Positions 1 to 8,633 of a stretch of 37,816 nt of DNA are shown piece by piece. The DNA comes from a virus. The translations under genes were made by a program, and so were the position numbers. The DNA lies in the IMG/VR virus record IMGVR_UViG_3300030109_002799, positions 1 through 37,816 of that record, one strand, 5' to 3'. Each line of letters starts with the position of its first letter. Position 1 is the first letter of the stretch. The notes beneath the pieces are model-generated. The model saw only the letters and a list, made by a program, of their open reading frames with translations, was not told the DNA's origin and made no database searches.

Positions 1-2174
1 ATAATAATGCTATTATTGGTACATATAGTAATCACCCAATGTCGTTTTTCACTGATAGCGGAGAAACTTTAACATTGAATACTGACCACTCAGCAACTTT
101 TGCAGGCACTATAGCCTCTAAGACTATAACTATTACACCTGCTGGTGAAATGTCACAAAGATGGAATTATTATACATCTGGCGGTAATGACTTTAGTTTA
201 GAACATCATACTGGTGGTCAGTATTGGTATAATAGAACAACAAGTACAGCTTTATTTAGCTGGTCAAATGGAGGTTATTTTGGTATTGGAACAGATGTAA
301 CACCATCATTAGCTCTTGATGTAAAAGGCACAACTAACCTAGCTTCTAGGTTTATGTTTACAAAAGATTTATCTACTGATAAAGTATTATTTGGTGGTGC
401 TGACCACGATACTTTTGGCGCTCCATTTATTGGTTCCTCAAGTAATCACTCATTTACTATAACTCAAAACGGAGCAGCCGCTATAACAATAGATACGTCT
501 AAACACGCAACTTTTGCAGGAGATGTAAGTTTAGGTAGTAATGCTTTAACTGCTAAAAGAGTTAATATAACTTCATTTACATCTGCTGCTGGTTTAGTGA
601 TGGACTACGGAAATGCAGCAGGTACAGTAGAATTTATTTCTTTAAAATCTAACGGTGTTACAGCGCCAATTAAGTTAGTGATGAGACAATCTCCTAATCA
701 ATCTGATTTAGTTTTAGCAGGTTCAAGTGGTAGTGGTCTGACGTTAGATAGTTCATCAGATGCAACTTTTGCAGGTAATGTCACAATGTCGCAAAGCGAT
801 TCTTCCTCTTCTGACTTTATAAATCAAAACACACACGGCACTGGTACATCAAGAATTATAGCACAATCAAACACGACTGCGCAAAATGCACAGTTAGTTG
901 CAGATGATAATAACGCTTACTCTTGGGTAGGTACTAGTACTGGTGGAACAAATCATATTGCTTTTAGAGATAATACAAACGCTTATTATAATGGTGGTAA
1001 TTTTGGAGTTGGAACATCAGCGCCAGGTGCAAAATTAAATGTATTTACAGGTGGTAATAGCATTGCAGCAGCAATGGTGTTACAACACGATACTTTTGCT
1101 ACAGATAGAAAAGTTGGTTTAGGCTTTGAATTAGGTGATACTCAAATTAAAGGTGCTGTAGGTTTTATCTCAGACGCCTCAAGCCCAGGAACACATGGTA
1201 GAGGAAATTTAATATTCTGTGTAGATAGTAATGATGATGCTGCACCTGTTGGACATGCAGATGAAAAAATGCGTATCACACACGCAGGAGCTGTAGGAAT
1301 AGGAACAAGCTCACCTGGTGTAAAATTACAAGTAGTTGAAAGCACAGCTAGTTGGACAGGTGATTTTAAGAATTACACAACAAACGGCTATGGTTTAAGG
1401 GTAGATATGAGTGGGGCAAGCTCATCTAATGGTTATGTTTTTGGCGCTTATAGCCCCGCTGGAGTTGGATTATTTCTAAATGGTGCCGGTAATGTGGGAG
1501 TTGGAATTACGGCCCCATCAGAAAAACTTCACGTGGTAGGTAATGGTCTTTTTACAGGCTCTGTATCTATAACCGCTGATGGTCAACCAGCTTTATCAGT
1601 TACTGGTGGTATTAGTTGTGGTTTAAATTTAGTAATTGCTCAAAACCAACAATTACAAGCTAGTAGAAATACAACTACAGATAGTGTTGCAGCAGCAGCA
1701 GCTAGTTTTATAGATCATAATACTGGGTCTGGTAATAGAGCTACTATAGCGATGGAGGCTAACTCATATCAAGGAGCTAAGCATATAGAATTTTACCAAG
1801 GTAGTACAGTTAATGGTTCTATATCCGCTGGGTACAACGCAACTGGATTTAACACATCATCAGATTATAGATTAAAAGAAAACATTAATGATTTACCTGA
1901 CGCTCTAACAAAAGTAGATTTATTATCACCAAAGACATTTACTTGGAAAGGCGGTAATGATACAGTTGTTCAAGGATTTTTAGCGCATGAAGCTCAAGAG
2001 GTAGTGCCTCAAGCTGTTACAGGCGTGAAAGATGAAAAAGACGGGAGCGGAAAAGGTATATTCCAAAGTATTGACCAATCTAAATTAGTCCCACTACTAA
2101 CAGCTGCTATAAAAGAACTCAAAGCTCAAAACGAAGATTTACTCGCTAGAGTAAAAGCGTTAGAAAGCAAGTAA
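1..2174 (+). CDS. Tail fibre/spike with C-terminal peptidase S74 domain (5' partial)
   Basis: The frame is open from base 3, upstream of the first ATG at 39, so the gene enters the window already in progress and its true start is outside. At least 724 codons are present. The body is a repetitive Gly/Thr/Asn-rich beta structure with two motif types: ATFAG (three copies) and a GIGT-x-x-P-x-x-KL-x-V type (near 279, 1002, 1293 and 1494). The last roughly 105 residues, from about 1857, form a peptidase S74 intramolecular chaperone domain: SSDYRLKEN, then GFLAHEAQEVVPQAV, then a C-terminal helix LVPLLTAAIKELKAQ. In that family the Ser and Lys of the SD-x-RLKE motif make an autocleaving dyad that releases the chaperone after the fibre trimerises. 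The likely role is host receptor binding. The family call is firm; receptor and upstream domains are unknown. Confidence 0.9.
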   Translation, partial: NNAIIGTYSNHPMSFFTDSGETLTLNTDHSATFAGTIASKTITITPAGEMSQRWNYYTSGGNDFSLEHHTGGQYWYNRTTSTALFSWSNGGYFGIGTDVTPSLALDVKGTTNLASRFMFTKDLSTDKVLFGGADHDTFGAPFIGSSSNHSFTITQNGAAAITIDTSKHATFAGDVSLGSNALTAKRVNITSFTSAAGLVMDYGNAAGTVEFISLKSNGVTAPIKLVMRQSPNQSDLVLAGSSGSGLTLDSSSDATFAGNVTMSQSDSSSSDFINQNTHGTGTSRIIAQSNTTAQNAQLVADDNNAYSWVGTSTGGTNHIAFRDNTNAYYNGGNFGVGTSAPGAKLNVFTGGNSIAAAMVLQHDTFATDRKVGLGFELGDTQIKGAVGFISDASSPGTHGRGNLIFCVDSNDDAAPVGHADEKMRITHAGAVGIGTSSPGVKLQVVESTASWTGDFKNYTTNGYGLRVDMSGASSSNGYVFGAYSPAGVGLFLNGAGNVGVGITAPSEKLHVVGNGLFTGSVSITADGQPALSVTGGISCGLNLVIAQNQQLQASRNTTTDSVAAAAASFIDHNTGSGNRATIAMEANSYQGAKHIEFYQGSTVNGSISAGYNATGFNTSSDYRLKENINDLPDALTKVDLLSPKTFTWKGGNDTVVQGFLAHEAQEVVPQAVTGVKDEKDGSGKGIFQSIDQSKLVPLLTAAIKELKAQNEDLLARVKALESK
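93..775 (+). repeat. Three dispersed exact 14-bp copies encoding ATFAG
   Basis: The 14-mer GCAACTTTTGCAGG occurs exactly at 93, 507 and 762 inside the fibre gene. Each copy is preceded by a similar peptide context (LTLNTDHS, ITIDTSKH, LTLDSSSD) and followed by a V/I strand. This is consistent with duplicated structural modules of the fibre shaft. DNA identity, not just protein similarity, suggests recent duplication or ongoing homologous exchange. Confidence 0.85.
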
Positions 2175-2182
2175 TAAGATAT

Positions 2183-2207
2183 TTAGCTGGCAACAGCTAA
2201 TTTGTTT
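2183..2207 (+). terminator. Rho-independent terminator with GCAA tetraloop after the fibre gene
   Basis: A perfect 7-bp stem, TTAGCTG (2183-2189) with CAGCTAA (2194-2200), closes a GCAA loop (a GNRA tetraloop), followed by TTTGTTT. It lies 9 bases after the fibre stop codon and 20 bases before the next gene. The U tract is short and interrupted, so termination may be partial. Confidence 0.65.
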
Positions 2208-2226
2208 AACCTTTAAATTTAAAAAC

Positions 2227-2598
2227 ATGGCATTAAAAGGATCATATGATTACAAAGGCATCACAGTAGCGGATGCGTATGTAAAAATATCAAGCGTAAA
2301 TTGGAGTTGTAATAGCAATTCTGAGAATTACGTAAAGACTGCAGCTGTGTACAATTCTGATGGTACAATTAAAACCCCTGAAGTGAAAGCTGACAGGTGG
2401 ACACAAACTACAATTGGAAATTGGCACGCAAATGTTTATAAAGATAAAGCAGCTAGAGATGCAAATCCTAACAATCATATCTGCTCAGTAAGTGGATCAT
2501 TTGATATGGACTTAAAAGATAGCGCTAAAAATCCTGTAAAACAGGCTTACGTTGCCGCAAAAGCAATGGATCTTTATAAAGGTATGGCAGACGCTTAA
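2227..2598 (+). CDS. Small phage protein of unknown function, next to fibre gene
   Basis: 123 aa, start MALKGSYDYKGI after an A/T-only leader (TTTAAATTTAAAAAC). No signal peptide or membrane segment. The N-terminal half alternates hydrophobic and polar residues (VADAYVKISSVNW) like a beta sandwich, and the C-terminus ends in a short helix (AYVAAKAMDLYKGM). I recall similar MALKG-x-Y starts in small proteins next to tail fibres in marine phages, but no function is attached. The position straight after the fibre terminator suggests a minor structural or fibre-associated protein; this is inference only. An A/T-only hairpin (2620-2629 with 2639-2648, one G-U pair) follows the gene and may be a weak terminator. 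Confidence 0.7.
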   Translation: MALKGSYDYKGITVADAYVKISSVNWSCNSNSENYVKTAAVYNSDGTIKTPEVKADRWTQTTIGNWHANVYKDKAARDANPNNHICSVSGSFDMDLKDSAKNPVKQAYVAAKAMDLYKGMADA

Positions 2599-2682
2599 TA
2601 GCGGTGACAATAGCTATTTAATATTGTTATATTATATGTAATAATATTAATGTAAATTTTTAACAATTTAATTTAATTAATT

Positions 2683-2967
2683 ATGAATAAAGAAGTAGAT
2701 AACACAATAATGGAAAAAATATCTGAAGAGCATTTAAAAGAGCTTCAGGGACACGTAGGTAAAATCAATCAAGCACAATTACAACTTGGTGGATTAGAAT
2801 CTCAAAAACACAGTTTATTACATGCTGTAGTGGGTATGCAAACTGAGTTAACTGAGTTTCAAACTAAATTAGAAGAGGAGTACGGAAAAGTAAGTATTAA
2901 CATACAAGACGGATCTATCGCACCACTTCCTGAAAACGTGGAAGATGAAGCTGATACGAAAAATTAG
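2683..2967 (+). CDS. Small coiled-coil protein of unknown function
   Basis: 94 aa, start ATG after TTTAATTTAATTAATT. The centre (about residues 12-70) is predicted coiled coil: EEHLKELQGHVGKINQAQ, then LQLGGLESQKHSLLH, then QTELTEFQTKLEEEYGKV. The end is acidic (PENVEDEADTKN). It is soluble, with no cysteines and no membrane segment. Its 3' end overlaps the next gene by 23 bases, so the two are probably translationally coupled. Small coiled coils with a QGHV-x-x-INQAQ core occur near terminase genes in marine phages as I remember them, without a known role. A scaffold or chaperone-like function is possible but unsupported. Confidence 0.75.
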   Translation: MNKEVDNTIMEKISEEHLKELQGHVGKINQAQLQLGGLESQKHSLLHAVVGMQTELTEFQTKLEEEYGKVSINIQDGSIAPLPENVEDEADTKN

Positions 2968-3163
2968 TATCGGTAAAGATTATAAAAATGACGCAATGCA
3001 TTACGCTGTAGGCCAAGAGGTTTACGGCGGGCACGTCATTTGTGATATAATTGAAGAGACAGACAAGTTTAGTGTTTATATCAAAAAGGATAATAATGTT
3101 ATACCTTGGAAAGATTTTAACAAAAACATGGCTGTATCTGTAGAGTATAATCTAGAATACTAA
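2945..3163 (+). CDS. Small conserved phage protein of unknown function (RKISIG-x-DYK type)
   Basis: 72 aa. It starts inside the preceding gene and its stop overlaps the next ATG (TAATG at 3161-3165), so it sits in a translationally coupled string. The motifs RKISIGKDYKNDAMHYAVGQ near the N-terminus and NKNMAVSVEYNLEY at the C-terminus resemble a small-protein family I recall from phages of Bacteroidetes and other marine hosts. Because the RKISIG region looks conserved, the ATG at 2945 is preferred over the internal ATG at 2996. Alternating charged and hydrophobic strands suggest a small beta barrel. No catalytic motif or membrane segment is visible. Confidence 0.75.
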   Translation: MKLIRKISIGKDYKNDAMHYAVGQEVYGGHVICDIIEETDKFSVYIKKDNNVIPWKDFNKNMAVSVEYNLEY

Positions 3164-3756
3164 TGCAAAGTTTATATGACTTTATAATAAAACCAATAGG
3201 TAAAAGATATAACAATACTAAAAAAATTGGTGATAAAGAATTAATTCTTAATACAGAAGTTTTTAATCACCATTATATAAATAGAGAAGCAAAAGTAATA
3301 TCAATACCAAATTTGGTTAAAACAAATATTAAACCAGGCGATACTGTTATTGTGCATCATAATGTTTTTAGACGTTGGCATGATATGAAGGGCGTTGAAC
3401 GTAACAGCAGGAGTTATATTAATGAAAATATGTATGCTGTAAGGCAAGATCAAATATTTTTATTTAAAAGAGATAACGTTTGGCAAGCGCCTAGTGAATA
3501 TTGTTTTATAAAGCCTATAAAATCTTATGATAATTTTAACGTTAAAAAAGAACAACCATTAGTTGGTATTTTAAAGTACAGTAATAAACACTTACCACCT
3601 GTTGGTAGTTTAGTAGGTTTTACGCCAATGACACCATATGAGTTTGTTATAGGTGAAGAAAGATTATATAGGATGTTAACACAATTTATTACAATTGAAT
3701 ATGAATACCAAGGACAAGAAGAAGAATATAATCCAAGCTGGGTACAGAGCAGTTGA
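3163..3756 (+). CDS. Putative GroES-like (co-chaperonin fold) protein
   Basis: 197 aa. The central part (about residues 50-120) reads like a co-chaperonin barrel: ISIPNLVKTNIKPGDTVIVH, then a charged loop HHNVFRRWHDMKG, a mobile-loop-like NSRSYINENM, then YAVRQDQIFLFKRDNVW. GroES and T4 gp31 share the pattern 'x-V-x-x-GD-x-V-I-h ... x-D-I-h-h', and phages use such proteins to help fold the capsid protein with host GroEL. It lies just upstream of the terminase and head genes, which fits. The extra C-terminal segment (about residues 130-197, with repeated P-x-G and GFTPMTPYEF) is not part of GroES. Sequence similarity is weak, so this is a hypothesis; otherwise hypothetical protein. The gene overlaps the start of the next by 56 bases. 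Confidence 0.4.
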   Translation: MQSLYDFIIKPIGKRYNNTKKIGDKELILNTEVFNHHYINREAKVISIPNLVKTNIKPGDTVIVHHNVFRRWHDMKGVERNSRSYINENMYAVRQDQIFLFKRDNVWQAPSEYCFIKPIKSYDNFNVKKEQPLVGILKYSNKHLPPVGSLVGFTPMTPYEFVIGEERLYRMLTQFITIEYEYQGQEEEYNPSWVQSS

Positions 3757-3976
3757 CGAGTTAATAAAAGTAGCAAAAGAAAAAATTGTTGATAGCGACG
3801 ATGATGTATCAGCTGATAGGCTTAAAAATGCAGCAGCAACAAAAAAATTAGCTATATTTGATGCGTTTGAAATACTAAATCGTATTGATGAAGAAAAAGC
3901 TATGCTAGATGGTAAGGTAAAAGAAGAAACCAAACCAAAAGCGTTTAGTGGTTTTGCGGAGAAAAGATCTAAATAA
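3701..3976 (+). CDS. Putative terminase small subunit
   Basis: 91 aa from the ATG at 3701 (a TTG six bases earlier is also in frame but less likely). It is all-helical, charged and lysine-rich, with a heptad-like stretch KEKIVDSDDDVSADRLKNAA, then KKLAIFDAFEILNRIDEEKA. The basic N-terminus (NTKDKKKNI) could bind DNA. The call rests mainly on position: its stop codon TAA overlaps the TerL start by one base (AATAATG), and its size fits small terminase oligomerisation/DNA-binding subunits. No clear helix-turn-helix is visible, so another small packaging or helper protein is possible. Confidence 0.45.
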   Translation: MNTKDKKKNIIQAGYRAVDELIKVAKEKIVDSDDDVSADRLKNAAATKKLAIFDAFEILNRIDEEKAMLDGKVKEETKPKAFSGFAEKRSK

Positions 3977-6189
3977 TGTACGAACAAACATTATACAAAA
4001 TTGTTGAGCCAGTTAGAATAAATACGATTAAAAGGCTTAATAAAAGTAAAAAGTGGAAATACGGCTACAATAAAGAAAATGATATTGTAGTTATAAGTAA
4101 GACAGGACAAATAGGTGATATTATTGAAATACAAAATTTAAAAATAGCATTACCAAAGCAACCTGTAAAAATAAAGAAATTTAAAAGTGATAAGTGGGAA
4201 GTATCTCCTTATCCAAAAGAACTCAATAGAATAAAAACAATATTTGACTGGAGAGATTATCCTGATGAGTTTAAAAATAAATACATTGATTACATAGAAG
4301 ATGAATTTACAAGAAGAGATGAGGGGTTTTGGTATTACAATAAGGACGTGCCTACTTATATTACTGGTACTCATTACATGTACCTCCAATGGTCAAAGAT
4401 TGATGTTGGACACCCTGATTTTAGAGAAGCAAATAGATTATTCTTTATATTCTGGGAAGCTTGTAAAGCAGATATTAGATCGTACGGCATGTGCTACCTT
4501 AAAAACAGACGATCTGGTTTTTCATTTATGGCCTCAGGTGAAATCGTTAACCTTGCCACAATATCATCAGATGCGAGATTCGGTATATTATCTAAGTCTG
4601 GTGCCGATGCTAAAAAGATGTTCACAGATAAAGTTGTACCAATATCAGTCAACTATCCTTTCTTTTTCAAACCTATACAGGATGGAATGGACAGACCAAA
4701 GACAGAATTGGCATACAGAGTGCCTGCGTCTAAGCTTACAAGAAGAAAGCTTACCACCGCTGCCAGTGATCAACCAGAAGAACTTACCGGTCTTGATACG
4801 ACTATCGATTGGAAAAACACCGGTGATAATTCATATGACGGTGAGAAATTAAAACTTCTTGCTCATGATGAATCAGGTAAGTGGGAAAGACCAGATAATA
4901 TATTAAATAACTGGAGGGTAACTAAAACAACTCTAAGGTTAGGTAGTAGAATTATAGGTAAATGCATGATGGGATCAACGTGTAATGCACTAGACAAAGG
5001 AGGTGATAATTTTAAAAAACTATATTATAATTCAGATGTTACCAAACGAAACAGAAATGGTCAAACTAATTCGGGTCTTTACTCTTTTTTTATACCAATG
5101 GAGTGGAATTATGAGGGTTTCATTGATGAATATGGAGTACCTGTCTTTGAAACTCCAGAAAAAGAAGCAATTGGTCCACATGGCGATGTCATTGACACAG
5201 GCGTTATTGAGCACTGGCAAAACGAAGCTGAAGGGCTCAAAAATGACCAGGATAGCTTAAACGAGTTTTACCGTCAGTTTCCTAGATCTGAAGAACACGC
5301 ATTTAGAGATGAAACTAAAAATAGCATATTTAACCTGGTAAAAATATACGAGCAAATAGATTACAACGAAGAAACAAACCAAGGTATATCTATTGGTAAT
5401 TTTCAATGGATAAATGGAATTAAAGATACTGGTGTAATATTCTATCCTGATCCTAAAGGAAGATTTAGAGTATCATGGATACCACCAGTTAACTTACAAA
5501 ATAATATACTTGTAAAAAACGGTATAAAATATCCTGGTAATAAACACATGGGTGCTTTTGGGTGTGACAGTTATGATATATCAGGCACAGTTGATGGTAA
5601 AGGCTCTAAAGGCGCTTTACACGGCTTAACAAAATTTAGCATGGAAGATGCACCACCTAGTCAATTTTTCTTAGAATATGTAGCTAGACCGCAAACAGCA
5701 GAAATATTCTTTGAAGATGTTTTAATGGCGTTGATATTTTACGGCATGCCAATGCTTGCAGAGAATAATAAACCTAGATTATTATATCATTTACGAAGAC
5801 GCGGTTATAGAGGTTATTCAATGAACAGGCCTGATAAAATTTGGAATAAATTATCTGTAACAGAAAGAGAAATAGGTGGCATACCAAATACTAGTGAAGA
5901 TATTAAACAAGCACATGCTGCTGCTATCGAAATGTATATACAAGGGCATGTAGGTTTGAAAGCAGATAATGCATATGGTAATATGTATTTTAATAGAACA
6001 TTAAATGACTGGTCTAAGTTTGATATAAATAAAAGAACAAAATTTGATGCTACTATTAGTTCTGGTTTAGCAATAATGGCATGCAATAGAAATTTATACA
6101 AACCAAACGCAACTATTGAAAAACAAAAAGTAAATATAAGTTTTGCTAAGTACGCAAATACTGGCAATAGATCACAAATAATAGAATAA
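3976..6189 (+). CDS. terL: Terminase large subunit (DNA-packaging ATPase/nuclease)
   Basis: 737 aa. The N-terminal ATPase carries a deviant Walker A, KNRRSGFSF (from K176), a Walker B LKLLAHDES with D298/E299, and a coupling motif MMGSTCNA around S334/T335. The C-terminal RNase-H-like nuclease starts at GAFGCDSYDISG with D531 as the likely first metal ligand, followed by FFEDVLMALIFYGMPMLAEN with the conserved acidic residues. TerL docks on the portal, hydrolyses ATP to pump phage DNA into the prohead and cuts the concatemer. The gene lies between the putative small subunit and the portal, the standard order. The length is at the high end for TerL, because of an N-terminal region of about 130 residues before the ATPase core. 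Packaging mode (cos, pac or terminal repeats) cannot be read from the sequence. Confidence 0.9.
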   Translation: MYEQTLYKIVEPVRINTIKRLNKSKKWKYGYNKENDIVVISKTGQIGDIIEIQNLKIALPKQPVKIKKFKSDKWEVSPYPKELNRIKTIFDWRDYPDEFKNKYIDYIEDEFTRRDEGFWYYNKDVPTYITGTHYMYLQWSKIDVGHPDFREANRLFFIFWEACKADIRSYGMCYLKNRRSGFSFMASGEIVNLATISSDARFGILSKSGADAKKMFTDKVVPISVNYPFFFKPIQDGMDRPKTELAYRVPASKLTRRKLTTAASDQPEELTGLDTTIDWKNTGDNSYDGEKLKLLAHDESGKWERPDNILNNWRVTKTTLRLGSRIIGKCMMGSTCNALDKGGDNFKKLYYNSDVTKRNRNGQTNSGLYSFFIPMEWNYEGFIDEYGVPVFETPEKEAIGPHGDVIDTGVIEHWQNEAEGLKNDQDSLNEFYRQFPRSEEHAFRDETKNSIFNLVKIYEQIDYNEETNQGISIGNFQWINGIKDTGVIFYPDPKGRFRVSWIPPVNLQNNILVKNGIKYPGNKHMGAFGCDSYDISGTVDGKGSKGALHGLTKFSMEDAPPSQFFLEYVARPQTAEIFFEDVLMALIFYGMPMLAENNKPRLLYHLRRRGYRGYSMNRPDKIWNKLSVTEREIGGIPNTSEDIKQAHAAAIEMYIQGHVGLKADNAYGNMYFNRTLNDWSKFDINKRTKFDATISSGLAIMACNRNLYKPNATIEKQKVNISFAKYANTGNRSQIIE

Positions 6190-6190
6190 T

Positions 6191-8608
6191 ATGGCAAAAG
6201 GAACAAAAGGTTATTTTCCAAGTCAAGTAGTAAGTGATGCTGAGAAAGCTAGCTATGATTATGGTTTAAAGGTAGCTAGAGCAATAGAGCACGACTGGGT
6301 TGATACCTCTGGGTCAACCATGAATAAATTAAATTCCATAAGAAACGACTTTCATAATCTAAGATTATACGCAAGAGGCGAGCAATCAATACAAAAATAC
6401 AAAGATGAATTATCTATTAATGGTGATTTATCTTATCTTAATTTAGACTGGAAACCAGTTCCTATAATTCCTAAATTTGTTGACATAGTAGTAAACGGTA
6501 TTGCTGAAAGAACATATGATATAAAGGCATATTCTCAAGATCCATACGGCGTTGCTAAAAGAACTGCATATATGGAGTCTGTATTAAAAGATATGGCCAC
6601 ACAGGATATAGGTGATTTTGCGCAACAAGCTTTTGGCATTAATATATATGAAAATAATAAAGAAACTTTACCTGAGTCAGAAGAAGAATTAGCGATTCAC
6701 ATGCAACTAAACTATAAGCAAAATATAGAACTTGCAGAAGAACAAGCAATTAATACTTTATTAACAGGTAATGACTATGAGTTAATAACAAAAAGATTTT
6801 TCTATGACTTAACTGTATTAGGCATTGGTGCTGTTAAACATAATTTCACAGAAGCTGAAGGTGTTACTGTAGATTATGTTGATCCCGCTAATTTAGTTTG
6901 GTCATATACTGAATCGCCATACTTTGATGATATATATTACTGTGGTGAGGTAAAAAATATACCAATAAACGAATTAAAAAAAGAATTTTCACATTTAACA
7001 AACGAAGACTTATTAGAAATATCTCAACAAGCTTCAGTTAAAGACATAAACCAAAGTTATTCTTCATACTCAGAGGAGCTTGATAATAACATAGTTCAAG
7101 TTTTATATTTTAATTATAAAACATATATGAACGATGTTTATAAAGTAAAGCAAACTGCTACAGGTGCTACAAAAATAATTCAAAAAGATGATAGCTTCGA
7201 TCCACCACAAGGTGATGAAAGATTTAAAAAACTATCAAAGTCTATAGAGGTTTTATATGAAGGAGCTTTAGTTTTAGGTACAGAAAAATTATTAAAGTGG
7301 AATTTAGCTAAAAACATGATAAGGCCTAAAAGTGATTACACTAAGGTTAAAATGAATTATAGTATTGTTGCTCCACGTATGTACAAAGGTAGAATAGAAT
7401 CTTTAGTAAAAAGAATTACGGGTTTTGCTGACATGATCCAGTTAACACATTTAAAATTACAACAGGTGATGTCACGTATGGTACCTGACGGTGTTTATTT
7501 AGATGCTGATGGTTTAGCTGAAGTTGATTTAGGCAATGGCACAAACTATAATCCACAAGAAGCCTTAAATATGTTTTTCCAAACTGGTAGTATAATTGGT
7601 AGATCATTAACATCAGAAGGTGATATGAACCCTGGTAAAGTACCTATACAAGAAATAACAAGTGGATCAGGTGGTAATAAAATTAACGCATTAATAGGTA
7701 ATTATAATTACTACTTACAAATGATTAGAGATGTGACTGGTTTAAATGAAGCTAGAGACGGTAGTATGCCAGATAAAAACGCGCTCGTAGGAGTCCAGAA
7801 ACTAGCCGCTGCTAACTCTAATACTGCTACAAGGCATATACTACAAAGTGGGTTATTCTTGACGTCTCAGGTTGCAGAAGGACTGTCTCTGAGAATATCT
7901 GATATACTAGAGTATTCACCAACAAAAGAAGCATTTATTCAAGCTATTGGAGCACATAATGTTGGTACATTAGAAGAGATGTCTGAGTTACATATGTATG
8001 ACTTTGGTATATTTATTGAACTAGCGCCAGATGAAGAAGAAAAACAATTGCTAGAAAATAATATACAGCAAGCATTAGCACAGCAAGGTATAGAACTTGA
8101 AGACGCTATTGATGTTAGAGAAATTAAAAACATACGTTTAGCAAATCAGTTGTTAAAAATAAGACGTAAAAAGAAATTAGAGCGTGACCAGCAAGTTGCG
8201 CAACAAAATATACAAGCACAAGCGCAAGCTAATGCGCAAGCGCAACAAGTAGCAGCTCAAGCTGAAGTTCAAAAGCAGCAAGCGTTAACACAAAGTAAAG
8301 CACAGCTTGAACAAGTTGAAGCACAGTTAGGATTACAAAAATTACAAGCTGAAGCAGCACTTAAAAAAGAATTAATGAATCATGAGTTTCAAATTAACAT
8401 GAAGTTAAGAGAAATGGAGCTTGAATCATTAAAACAAAAAGAAACTAATAAGGAAGATAGAAAAGATGAACGTACTAGAATACAAGCATCGCAACAGTCT
8501 GAATTAATAGATCAAAGAAAAACTGGCAAACCACCTAAAAAATTTGAGTCAACAAGTAATGATATACTTAGCGGGGATTTTGACTTAGGTATGTTTGATC
8601 CTAGTTAA
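6191..8608 (+). CDS. Portal protein
   Basis: 805 aa, starting one base after the TerL stop codon. It is assigned from position, size and the typical portal layout: a mixed alpha/beta body, a wing/clip region with repeated aromatic strands, and a long helical C-terminal barrel from about residue 620. The barrel is extremely Gln/Ala-rich (AQAQANAQAQQVAAQAEVQK and onward), then highly charged (KLREMELESLKQKETNKEDR). Twelve copies form the ring through which DNA is packaged and ejected, and to which TerL and the connectors bind. The motif LNEARDGSMPDKNALVGVQK in the stem region is characteristic of portals of this type as I remember them. The Gln/Ala tract is low-complexity, so similarity searches should mask it. 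Confidence 0.8.
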   Translation: MAKGTKGYFPSQVVSDAEKASYDYGLKVARAIEHDWVDTSGSTMNKLNSIRNDFHNLRLYARGEQSIQKYKDELSINGDLSYLNLDWKPVPIIPKFVDIVVNGIAERTYDIKAYSQDPYGVAKRTAYMESVLKDMATQDIGDFAQQAFGINIYENNKETLPESEEELAIHMQLNYKQNIELAEEQAINTLLTGNDYELITKRFFYDLTVLGIGAVKHNFTEAEGVTVDYVDPANLVWSYTESPYFDDIYYCGEVKNIPINELKKEFSHLTNEDLLEISQQASVKDINQSYSSYSEELDNNIVQVLYFNYKTYMNDVYKVKQTATGATKIIQKDDSFDPPQGDERFKKLSKSIEVLYEGALVLGTEKLLKWNLAKNMIRPKSDYTKVKMNYSIVAPRMYKGRIESLVKRITGFADMIQLTHLKLQQVMSRMVPDGVYLDADGLAEVDLGNGTNYNPQEALNMFFQTGSIIGRSLTSEGDMNPGKVPIQEITSGSGGNKINALIGNYNYYLQMIRDVTGLNEARDGSMPDKNALVGVQKLAAANSNTATRHILQSGLFLTSQVAEGLSLRISDILEYSPTKEAFIQAIGAHNVGTLEEMSELHMYDFGIFIELAPDEEEKQLLENNIQQALAQQGIELEDAIDVREIKNIRLANQLLKIRRKKKLERDQQVAQQNIQAQAQANAQAQQVAAQAEVQKQQALTQSKAQLEQVEAQLGLQKLQAEAALKKELMNHEFQINMKLREMELESLKQKETNKEDRKDERTRIQASQQSELIDQRKTGKPPKKFESTSNDILSGDFDLGMFDPS

Positions 8609-8633
8609 TTGTTTAATTTTATAATATTATATT

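Noticed and set aside
2620-2648. A/T-only inverted repeat after the 123-aa gene
   Set aside because: Ten pairs with one G-U can form, but without any G-C pair it would be weak, and such repeats are expected in A/T-rich gaps. Not listed as a separate terminator.
3676-3987. 103-aa minus-strand frame opposite the putative TerS gene
   Set aside because: It spans the TerS-TerL junction on the opposite strand. The tight + strand overlaps there show the + frames are the used ones; the antisense product is Ser/Phe-rich as expected from reversed Lys/Glu codons.
4301-4852. 183-aa open frame on the + strand inside the terminase gene
   Set aside because: It lies wholly within terL in another frame. TerL motifs (Walker A and B) run through the same bases, and the alternative product has no coherent domain.
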